Assembly (NCBI GenBank): GCA_016181345.1
Contig: JACOZM010000014.1
Span: forward strand, 1 to 5,589
DNA length: 5,589 bases
Direction of reading: 5' to 3'
Source of the DNA: Candidatus Woesearchaeota archaeon
GTDB lineage: Archaea > Nanobdellota > Nanobdellia > Woesearchaeales > GW2011-AR9
In this document: positions 1 to 5,333 of the stretch, one piece after another
How positions within the stretch are numbered: position 1 is the stretch's first letter
Layout of the letters: each line of letters begins with the position of its first letter
Translations under genes and position numbers: made by a program
The notes under the pieces: model-generated
What the model was told of the DNA's origin: nothing
Databases searched by the model: none
What the model saw: the letters and a program-made list of their open reading frames with translations, nothing else

Positions 1-19
1 ATTGTAATTATATTACCCC

Positions 20-50
20 TTTTTTTCCTTATTCTTTATTTCTTTAATTA
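20..50 (+). terminator. T-rich tract, probable terminator of a + strand gene left of the window
   Basis: A run of seven T (20-26) follows CCCC and continues as a pyrimidine-rich stretch to about position 46. Archaeal RNA polymerase terminates at oligo-T tracts on the non-template strand. The TrmB gene to the right is on the opposite strand and reads toward this site, so the tract best fits a convergent + strand gene ending before position 1. That gene is not visible, so this is an inference from base composition alone. Confidence 0.4.
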
Positions 51-99
51 TTCTTAAAATAAACCCTAAAACGTCCAAGTTCAACTCAGAAATATATGC

Positions 100-828
100 T
101 CACTTCTTCGCATGTTCCCACATGAAATTAAAGAACTGCCGATAGGTATCAGCTAAAACTCTTGATTCTATCACGATAACCATCAGCTCTTCTTCAATCG
201 GAAGTAAGTTAACAACCAAATCACCGCAGATATCAACCATGCCTAACGTTTTGTATTTATCAGGAAGAAACCGTATCTCAACTGTTGGATCATTCCACAA
301 TTCCTTTTTTTGCTTCCGAGTGAATTCATAATATAAGACCTTACCTTTAACACCAGCTTTAATTCTTTCCTTATCCCACATCTCATGCCGATGTTTTAAG
401 TATTTTCTATTTAAGCCCGATCCACCGATAGCATAGATCATCTCTTTCTGCTCAAGAATCATATAATAGGCTCTTAATACACCTGAAGGCCCAAAGAAAT
501 GATATACCTGCTGTTTTTCTTTTTTCGTTACAAATTCCTGTTCTAATTCCGGCAGGGCTTTATTTAACAATTCCTCCTTTTCCTTCAAGAGCTCCATTAA
601 TTCCTTAGGATGAGCAGCTTCATAGATCCGTTTATTCGCCTGAACGATCGAGCTGATCATCCCTTTTTTTCTCAGACGTTCAATAACATCATAAACATTA
701 ACACGGTGAACTTTCGACTTCTTCGTTATTTCTGCAGCCGTCGCTGAACCTAGCTCTAATAAAGCCAGATAAACCTTAGATTCATTAATAGTTAATCCTG
801 CTGCAATCAATGCTTCTTCTTTTCCCAT
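100..828 (-). CDS. TrmB-family winged-helix transcriptional regulator
   Basis: A 242-residue regulator of the archaeal TrmB (sugar-sensing) family. Residues about 5-72 form a winged helix-turn-helix: the first helix carries the family-typical GLTINESKVYLALLELG, the recognition helix is about 38-53 (KVHRVNVYDVIERL), and the wing ends at KRIYEAA. Residues about 74-100 are a charged, leucine-rich helix likely to be a dimerising coiled coil. Residues about 108-240 are a TrmB-type C-terminal domain (GPSGVLRAYY, IYAIGGSG, and a final helix RQFFNFMWEHA). In the family this domain binds a small ligand, often a sugar; the ligand here cannot be told. I chose ATG at 828 because homologues start just before this first helix and GGAG lies five bases upstream. 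In-frame ATG 843 and TTG 858 are alternatives. It is transcribed away from rfcL. The protein is intact, with no membrane segment. Confidence 0.88.
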   Translation of the reverse strand: MGKEEALIAAGLTINESKVYLALLELGSATAAEITKKSKVHRVNVYDVIERLRKKGMISSIVQANKRIYEAAHPKELMELLKEKEELLNKALPELEQEFVTKKEKQQVYHFFGPSGVLRAYYMILEQKEMIYAIGGSGLNRKYLKHRHEMWDKERIKAGVKGKVLYYEFTRKQKKELWNDPTVEIRFLPDKYKTLGMVDICGDLVVNLLPIEEELMVIVIESRVLADTYRQFFNFMWEHAKK

Positions 829-894
829 GATTTCTCCGATCATCCATCCTAGCTCCAACCCATTAACAATCTAATCAATTGGACAATAGCTGAT

Positions 895-909
895 AGCATT
901 AAAAGTGCT
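895..909. promoter_or_regulatory. Small dyad AGCA-N7-TGCT, candidate operator for the TrmB gene
   Basis: AGCA (895-898) and TGCT (906-909) are exact inverted arms around an AT-rich seven-base centre. The dyad lies between the minus-strand TATA box (913-921) and the TrmB gene, close to where transcription should begin (about 890). TrmB proteins bind short palindromes and often control their own promoters, so this is a reasonable autoregulatory site. Four-base arms can arise by chance, and the assignment is tentative. A second short dyad, TTGTT-N5-AACAA, lies at 932-946 on the far side of the TATA box. Confidence 0.25.
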
Positions 910-912
910 GAA

Positions 913-921
913 GTATATAAC
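913..921 (-). promoter_or_regulatory. TATA box of the TrmB-family regulator
   Basis: On the minus strand this reads GTTATATAC, preceded by the purine-rich CGAAAAC, which suits a TFB-recognition element. Start of transcription would be near 890, giving a leader of about 60 bases before ATG 828. That is unlike the other genes here, whose TATA boxes sit about 26 bases from the start codon. A weaker AT-rich stretch near 865-875 could instead serve a leaderless start at ATG 843. The core is nearly symmetric and might also work toward the + strand. Confidence 0.5.
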
Positions 922-1008
922 GTTTTCGTTTTTGTTGTAATAACAATTACTACACTCCCTTAAGTAGTTCAAGCTCTTCTAAAAAAAATAGCTGAAAAGA
1001 GATTAAAA

Positions 1009-1158
1009 ATGATCAGAAAACTATTATTAAAATTATTGGAAACTGAAAAGAGTGGAAGAGATAAGAAGAGTACCACCGATACCTCTAGGAAGGAAAAAGA
1101 AGAGGAGCAATTTATCATTCCTCCGTCCTCATTGTCCATGAGTAATTTTAGAAAATAG
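1009..1158 (+). CDS. Possible 49-residue lysine-rich small protein
   Basis: An ATG at 1009 opens 49 codons ending in TAG at 1156-1158. The product begins with a basic amphipathic stretch (MIRKLLLKLLETEKSG), followed by a charged K/E/R/S/T-rich part and a PPSS segment. An A-rich stretch at 979-990 (CTAAAAAAAATA) is centred about 25 bases upstream, the spacing seen for the real promoters here, but it is a poor TATA box. The same frame stays open without a start codon back to 964, so this might equally be the tail of a decayed gene. I recognise no family. Purine-rich AT-rich DNA can stay open this long by chance. Confidence 0.22.
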   Translation: MIRKLLLKLLETEKSGRDKKSTTDTSRKEKEEEQFIIPPSSLSMSNFRK

Positions 1159-1169
1159 GGGTAAAGACC

Positions 1170-1184
1170 ATAAATCTTTAAAAG
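1170..1184 (+). promoter_or_regulatory. TATA-box region of rfcL
   Basis: The sequence ATAAATCTTTAAAAG contains two overlapping candidate boxes. TTTAAAA is centred 26 bases before ATG 1206, and ATAAAT about 27 bases before ATG 1200. Either arrangement gives a leaderless or nearly leaderless transcript, matching the other + strand genes in the window. No Shine-Dalgarno sequence precedes either ATG. Confidence 0.55.
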
Positions 1185-1577
1185 AACAACAATTCTCAAA
1201 TGACTATGGCCCTTTTCACTACGACGTATGCTCCAAAAAACAGCAACCAGGTCTTTGGACAAGAAAAAGCACTTGCTGAGTTAAAAGAGTTTATCACGAA
1301 CTACAAAAAACAGAAACAAAAAGCAGCGCTTCTCTACGGACCGATAGGAAATGGAAAAACTTCTTCTATTTATGCTTTAGCTAAAGAACTAGGATTTGAT
1401 ATCCTAGAGATAAATTCTTCTGACTTGAGAAACGAAGCCAATATCAGTTCCTTTTTAGGCTCAGCTTTAGGCCAACAGTCTCTATTTTTCACCCCTAAAC
1501 TGATCTTGATCGATGAAGTGGATAACGTATCTGGAACAAAAGATAGAGGATGTATTCCTGCAATCCTTACTGCTATG

Positions 1578-1583
1578 ACAAAT
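1578..1583 (+). other. First rfcL frame break: one base short
   Basis: The protein should read AMT-KSSYPLILT. The DNA here is ATG ACA AAT CG, which would give AMTKSS only with one more A (ACA AAA TCG). The break therefore equals a one-base loss in a run of only three A. The zero frame meets TAA at 1596. No X-XXY-YYZ slippery heptamer is present: the P-site codon ACA would have to re-pair as GAC. Programmed -1 frameshifting is therefore poorly supported. Confidence 0.8.
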
Positions 1584-2146
1584 CGTCATATCCATTAATA
1601 TTAACTGTTAATGATCCTTACGAACAAAAATTAAAGGCCTTAAAAAAAGAGTGTAAATTAATTGAATTTGTAAAACTTGATCAAAAAATAGTAGCTCATG
1701 CCTTGCAATGGGTCTGCGAACAAGAACATATCAAATTCGAACCAAAAGCGATTTCTAGTTTAGCCAGACAAAGCGATGGAGATTTGCGTGGAGCATTAAT
1801 TGACTTACAGTCTTGCACTTCAGATAACGTGTTTAAGTACACTGATTCAACTAAGCTTTCCGACCGAAAAAGAACTCAGACGATCCTAAATTCTTTACTC
1901 CTTATTTTCAAATCATCATCAGCTAAAAACGCCCTAGAAGCACTTGATGATATTGATGTTGATTTCAACGAAGTATTTCTGTGGATAGACGAAAACTTAC
2001 CAAAAGAATACTCTACAAAAGCCTTAGCTAAAGCCTATGAGCACATTTCTAGAGCAGACATTTTTCAATCTAGAATTTCTCGGCAGCAGCATTGGAGATT
2101 TTTAGTATATATTTCCAATCTCCTTACAGCAGGAATTTCTTCTGCT

Positions 2147-2171
2147 AAAGAAGAAAAGAATTAAGAAAAAA
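2147..2171 (+). other. Second rfcL frame break with a missing conserved block
   Basis: The frame ending ...SSAKEEKN stops at TAA 2162, while the frame one base ahead carries KKKEIAAKLSLHTHLS without a gap. In archaeal RfcL proteins these two motifs are separated by about 20-23 residues containing a GFxxYxPP-like stretch and a basic helix. That block is not found in any frame here. The net change equals loss of 3n+2 bases, about 60-70. Both sides are short A/G runs (AAAGAAGAAAAG and AAGAAAAAAGAG), which could have recombined. The missing length is estimated from memory of the family. Confidence 0.6.
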
Positions 2172-2328
2172 GAGATTGCTGCTAAACTTTCCTTGCATAC
2201 ACATCTTTCTGAAACTCAGGCTCTTAAGCAGCTGCCATATATACTTCCAGCGTTGATGGATAAAAACGTTGCTCAAGAATTAGAATTAACCGATGAAGAG
2301 CTTGATTGGATAAGAGATAGGTAACAAT

Positions 2329-2410
2329 AAAGAAAATAGAAAAAAGTAAGAATAAGAGAAGTAAAAATAAAAGAGACAAGAATAGATAAGAGAAGAATAG
2401 ATAAGAAAAC
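2329..2410 (+). repeat. Purine-rich tract with a 15-base tandem repeat
   Basis: About 80 bases that are almost only A and G on the + strand. It ends with two copies of AAGAATAGATAAGA (2378-2391 and 2393-2406), a period of 15. One frame from 2321 reads a lysine-rich peptide of about 22 residues (KKIEKSKNKRSKNKRDK) before a stop. Some archaeal RfcL proteins carry a lysine-rich linker before a C-terminal PIP box, so the tract may be a decayed rfcL tail. No QxxLxxFF-like box follows. It could also be simple low-complexity spacer. Confidence 0.5.
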
Positions 2411-2484
2411 AAAGGCTAAACAGAAAATGTAGGAGAATCTAATTAGCTATAAGTAAACTCAATGATAAAATATCTGTTAGAAAG

Positions 2485-2495
2485 TTTTAAAATAT
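2485..2495 (+). promoter_or_regulatory. TATA box of the PNPOx-like gene
   Basis: TTTTAAAATAT is centred 27 bases before ATG 2517, which predicts a leaderless transcript. No Shine-Dalgarno sequence is seen between the box and the ATG. Confidence 0.6.
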
Positions 2496-2516
2496 CTTTA
2501 CTGCATCTAATATATT

Positions 2517-3008
2517 ATGACCTCCAAAAGATTAACCTCTAAAGCAAAAAGAGTAATCAATGAGATATTATATATCACGGTTGCTACCTGCGATAAAAAT
2601 AACCATCCGTGGAATTCTCCTGTCTATTCTGCCTTTGATAAGAATTACAATTTCTATTGGGCATCCTGGAAAGAGAACAAACACTCCAAAAACATTAAAG
2701 AAAATGATAACGTTTTTGTCGTAATTTATGATTCTACAGTTCCAGAAGGTACTGGTTTTGGCGTTTATATGCGAGGAAAAGCTCAACAATTAGAAAGTAA
2801 GGATACAATAGAAATTGTAAAATCATTGAAATTACTTTACTCCAGAAAAAATAAGAAACCAAGAAAAATAGAAGAATTTTTAGGGTTGTTACCCAGAAGA
2901 ATTTATAAATTTGTTCCTGAACAAGTATGGGTTAATTCTGAGGATGATGTGAAAAGCAATTTTGTTGATTCAAGAATTGAAATAACTTCAGACATTTTAA
3001 AAAAATAG
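2517..3008 (+). CDS. Pyridoxamine 5'-phosphate oxidase-like FMN-binding split-barrel protein
   Basis: An intact 163-residue cytoplasmic protein. Residues about 13-95 have the pattern of the putative PNPOx (FMN-binding split beta-barrel) family: a leading helix, then YITVATCDKNNHPWNSPV as the first beta hairpin, NFYWASWKENKHSKNIKEND, then VFVVIYDSTVPEGTGFGVYMRGKAQ. The WASWKENKHSKNI stretch matches the region that contacts flavin phosphate in relatives. The second half (about 96-163) has a basic helix (YSRKNKKPRK) and the typical closing strand RRIYKFVPEQVWVN. Family members include true PNP oxidases, F420- or FMN-dependent reductases and haem-related proteins. This subfamily has no assigned substrate, and calling it pdxH would be unsafe. 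It has its own TATA box and a T7 run just after the stop, so it is probably monocistronic. Confidence 0.82.
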   Translation: MTSKRLTSKAKRVINEILYITVATCDKNNHPWNSPVYSAFDKNYNFYWASWKENKHSKNIKENDNVFVVIYDSTVPEGTGFGVYMRGKAQQLESKDTIEIVKSLKLLYSRKNKKPRKIEEFLGLLPRRIYKFVPEQVWVNSEDDVKSNFVDSRIEITSDILKK

Positions 3009-3029
3009 AAATTATGGCAGTATCATCAC

Positions 3030-3036
3030 TTTTTTT
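3030..3036 (+). terminator. Oligo-T terminator after the PNPOx-like gene
   Basis: Seven consecutive T, 22 bases after the TAG stop of the PNPOx-like gene, with no strong hairpin before them. This suits archaeal intrinsic termination at oligo-T and separates the gene from the methyltransferase downstream, which has its own promoter. Confidence 0.5.
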
Positions 3037-3100
3037 GCTCAGAAAAAGTTTCTCTCGGGATCATGAAAAGAATTCAAAAAGTAAATACAATTCTAGCAAT

Positions 3101-3112
3101 AGCATTAAATAC
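3101..3112 (+). promoter_or_regulatory. TATA box of pcm
   Basis: AGCATTAAATAC, with TTAAAT centred about 25-26 bases before ATG 3133, gives a leaderless start like its neighbours. Confidence 0.55.
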
Positions 3113-3132
3113 CCCTAAATAATCATTTAATC

Positions 3133-3768
3133 ATGCAAAAAGAGCTCCTGGTAAGATTCTGGGAAGAGCAAGGGATTCACCCCAAGGTCATTGATGCTTT
3201 TCTCCGTATTCCTCGGGAATTTTTTGTTTCTCCTGAATTATATAAGCACGCTTATGATGATATCCCTCTACCAACCATCCGAGGCCAATCCATTTCTCAG
3301 CCGACAACGGTCATGTTAATGACTCAAGCCTTAGATGTTCAAGAAGGACATCACGTTTTAGAAGTGGGCTCTGGCGTCGGATATCAAGCTAGTATCCTCT
3401 CAAAAATCGTAGGAAACGGCAAAGTAATCAGTACAGAAATTATGCCAGAACTTGTCGAAGTAGCCAGAAAAAATGTTATGACTTTGGGATGTTCAAACGT
3501 TTCTATTCATGAAACAGACGGTTCTCGAGGGCTTCTTCCTCATGCTCCCTTTGATCGAGTTATGATTACTGCTGCTTGTCCTAAGATTCCCGAGCCAATC
3601 ATTGAGCAGACCAAAGAAGGAGGGATTATCATCGCTCCAGTCGGAGATTTACATGAGCAAGTTATGGTCAAAGCTATTAAAGTTGGCCAACGGCTTGATT
3701 TAGAATTTCTCGGGCCATTTGCCTTTGTTCCTTTGCAAGGAAAGTATGGGTTTGAAAGAGAAAATTAG
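3133..3768 (+). CDS. pcm: Protein-L-isoaspartate O-methyltransferase
   Basis: Methylates L-isoaspartyl residues in damaged proteins using S-adenosylmethionine, starting their repair to L-aspartate (EC 2.1.1.77); cytoplasmic. The 211 residues match the usual family length. Motifs in order: IPREFFVSPELYKHAYDD (about 26-43), the family signature GQSISQP at 51-57 (substrate and active-site loop), SAM motif I VLEVGSGVGYQA at 75-86, the acidic end of strand 2 in VISTEI (98-103), DG at 129-130, FDRVMITAACPKIP at 140-153, GGIIIAPVG at 163-171, and the closing FVPLQGKYGF at 198-207. ATG 3133 puts the first helix at the expected place and is 25-26 bases from a TATA box. The gene is intact, in contrast to glyS just after it. 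No clear terminator follows, but glyS has its own promoter 76 bases on. Confidence 0.95.
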   Translation: MQKELLVRFWEEQGIHPKVIDAFLRIPREFFVSPELYKHAYDDIPLPTIRGQSISQPTTVMLMTQALDVQEGHHVLEVGSGVGYQASILSKIVGNGKVISTEIMPELVEVARKNVMTLGCSNVSIHETDGSRGLLPHAPFDRVMITAACPKIPEPIIEQTKEGGIIIAPVGDLHEQVMVKAIKVGQRLDLEFLGPFAFVPLQGKYGFEREN

Positions 3769-3812
3769 ATAAAATAGTTCTCTGGCACTAGACAGACAAT
3801 CTTCTGCAAAAG

Positions 3813-3823
3813 CTTAATAAATA
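3813..3823 (+). promoter_or_regulatory. TATA box of glyS
   Basis: CTTAATAAATA is centred 26 bases before ATG 3844, again with no room for a leader and no Shine-Dalgarno sequence. A working-looking promoter in front of a frame-broken gene argues mildly against long-standing decay. Confidence 0.6.
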
Positions 3824-3843
3824 TTCTCTCACTCTCTTCTAAA

Positions 3844-5260
3844 ATGACTATCAACATTGAAGAAATGGCCGTCTTTTGTAAAAAAAAAGGATTTGCATAC
3901 CCTAGTTCTGAGATCTATGGAGGCCTTGCTGGATTCTTTGACTTCGGTCCATTAGGAGTAGAGGTTAATAATAACATCAAAAGAACCTGGTGGAAGCAAT
4001 TTGTACAAGATAATGAAAATGTTGTTGGTATAGATGGATCGATCGTTTCTCCATTTAAAGTATGGAAAGCTTCTGGACATGTAGATAGTTTTGCCGATAC
4101 TTTTGTTGAATGTAAAAAATGCCATTCCCGACAGAGAGCTGACCATCTCCTTGATGAACAGCATCACCTCAGCATTGAAGGAAAAACCTTAGAAGAGATA
4201 AAAACTATTATAGACAATAACGGCTTAAAATGCCCTATCTGTGGACATAAGGAATTTTCTTCTCCTACAAAATTTAATTTGATGTTTAAAACTTTTGTCG
4301 GCCCGAAAGAAGATCAGGAAAGCATTGCTTTTCTAAGAGCAGAAACTGCTCAGATTATCTTTACCTGCTTCAAAAACGTCGTTGATACCTCTAGAGTAAA
4401 ACTCCCTTTTGGTATCGCTCAAGTAGGTAAAGCATTTAGAAATGAAATCTCGCCTCGTGAATTTTTGTTCCGTGTCCGGGAATTTGAACAAATGGAGATG
4501 GAATTCTTTGTCCATCCTGATAAAGCGAATGAGTGTCCTCTTATCGAGCAATTTCTTGATGTCAAATTGAATATGTATTCTGCAGAGCAGCAAAAAAAGA
4601 AGCAGGAACATTCTGCAATAACTGTTGCCGATCTATTAAAGAAAAAAATAAACCGCTGGCAAGCGTATTGGTTGACTCAACAATATATATGGTTTACCAG
4701 TTTAGGGATTAGCCCAGAGCATCTTAGAGTTAGGAGAAATTTACGGAAATGCTGACCGGGCTCAATTTGATTTGACTCAACATCAGAACCATTCTAAAAA
4801 AAGCATGGAATATTTTGATGAAGGATCTGGACAAAAAATCATTCCTCAAGTTGCTTCTGAGCCTTCACAAGGAGTAGGGCGAGCATTTCTCGCCTTTATG
4901 TACGAAGCATATCACGATGATAAACAACGAGGAAACATCGTCTTAAAACTTCATCCAAAACTAGCACCATATTATTGTGCTGTGTTTCCATTAGTAAAAA
5001 ACAAGCCAGAAATTGTTGCTAAGGCTGAAGAAGTCTATAAATTATTGAAGTCCGCATATACAGCTATGTATGATGAATCTGGAAGCGTAGGGAGAAGATA
5101 TGCCCGAGCCGATGAAATAGGAATTAAGTATTGTATGACTATTGACTTTGATTCTTTGACTGATGATTGCGTTACTATCCGTGACCGAGACACGACAAAA
5201 CAAGAACGAATAAAGATATCTAAATTAAAAGAACGATTATTTGAACTTTATATACAATAA
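3844..5260 (+). pseudogene. glyS: Glycyl-tRNA synthetase (single-chain, class II), frameshifted
   Basis: Charges tRNA-Gly with glycine (EC 6.1.1.14); the alpha2-type class II enzyme of archaea, eukaryotes and many bacteria. From ATG 3844: CKKKGFAYPSSEIYGGLAG, motif 1 region FDFGPLGVEVNNNIKRTWW (32-50), a zinc-ribbon insertion with C90, C93, C130 and C133, RAETAQ (165-170), motif 2 FRNEISPREFLFRVREFEQ (198-216), and the helical stretch ending LGISPEHLRVR. It then leaves frame and stops at 4753-4755. The frame one base ahead continues from about 4730: LGEIYGNADRAQFDLTQH, motif 3 EPSQGVGRAF (nt 4859-4888), then the anticodon-binding domain (about 4940-5257) with ESGSVGRRYARADEIG and TIRDRDTT, stopping at 5258-5260. 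The total is about 471 codons, with roughly 24 conserved residues missing at the break. The second half lacks a promoter and a good start codon, so two separate working proteins are unlikely. Confidence 0.87.
4721..4741 (+). other. glyS frame break with a missing conserved block
   Basis: The first frame reads PEHLRVR and then becomes nonsense (RNLRKC, stop). The frame one base ahead reads LGEIYGNADRAQFDL, the equivalent of the GELEGIANRxDYDL segment. In GlyRS these are separated by about 22-25 residues containing a conserved AHY and an FPFG(W/F)-like stretch. None of that is present in any frame. The change equals loss of 3n+2 bases, about 71 or 74. The junction TTAGGAGAA could encode either LRVR(E) or LGE, so a short TTAGG microhomology may have been the deletion point. 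That is inference. Confidence 0.65.
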
Positions 5261-5302
5261 ATTTTACACCCCTTATTTCTTAAGTAAGTTTAGCAGAGCA
5301 AT

Positions 5303-5313
5303 CTTTATATATC
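5303..5313 (+). promoter_or_regulatory. TATA box of the membrane-protein gene
   Basis: CTTTATATATC is the clearest TATA box in the window, centred 26 bases before ATG 5334. It is followed by a pyrimidine-rich initiator region (TCTCTCTTCCTCTCC). It predicts a leaderless transcript independent of glyS. Confidence 0.65.
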
Positions 5314-5333
5314 TCTCTTCCTCTCCTTAACTT

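Larger units (their letters stand above)
859..1199. other. Divergent intergenic region between the TrmB gene and rfcL
   Basis: About 340 bases between two divergent genes. The left third holds the TrmB promoter and two small dyads (895-909 and 932-946). The middle holds one weak small ORF (1009-1158). The last 30 bases are the rfcL promoter. I see no tRNA arms, no strong hairpin and no transposon ends. The reverse strand over 969-1262 is open for about 97 codons, but this antisense reading overlaps the start of rfcL and looks like chance. Confidence 0.6.
1200..2324 (+). pseudogene. rfcL: Replication factor C large subunit (clamp loader), frameshifted
   Basis: The large subunit of the archaeal clamp loader, an AAA+ ATPase that opens PCNA and loads it onto primed DNA. 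From ATG 1200 (or 1206, MALFTTTYAPKN), frame 1 shows Walker A GPIGNGKT at residues 47-54, INSSDLRN, QQSLFF and Walker B LILIDEVD at 101-108, then DRGCIPAI. It runs out of frame after T127 and stops at 1596-1598. Frame 2 takes over at 1580 with KSSYPLILTVNDPY (sensor 1), KKECKLIEF and SDGDLRGALIDLQ (sensor 2 region), the helical collar domain, and TAGISSAKEEKN, stopping at 2162. A third frame then supplies the usual C-terminal end, KKKEIAAKLSLHTHLS to EELDWIRDR, stopping at 2322-2324. About 374 codons in total, against roughly 400-500 in the family. The segment that normally follows the LAKEEKY-like motif is absent, and no PIP box is visible. The frame breaks may be assembly errors, since this gene should be essential. 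Confidence 0.85.

Noticed and set aside
969..1262. Open frame of 97 codons on the minus strand
   Set aside because: It overlaps the rfcL start and promoter on the other strand, has no family features, and its F/L/S-rich composition follows from the purine-rich + strand.
1575..1598. Programmed -1 ribosomal frameshift in rfcL
   Set aside because: No slippery heptamer and no clear downstream hairpin, and a second break in the same gene also needs explaining.
2224..2412. Minus-strand open frame rich in F, L and Y that looks like a membrane protein
   Set aside because: It is the reverse of the A/G-rich tract and of the rfcL 3' end; the hydrophobic look is an artefact of TTT/CTT codons.
3063..3122. 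19-codon ORF MKRIQKVNTILAIALNTPK upstream of pcm
   Set aside because: It is very short, overlaps the pcm TATA box, and has no promoter of its own.
4772..5260. Second half of glyS as a separate gene
   Set aside because: It lacks an ATG at a sensible domain boundary and has no promoter, and its frame extends upstream into GEIYGNADRAQFD, which belongs to the same catalytic domain.
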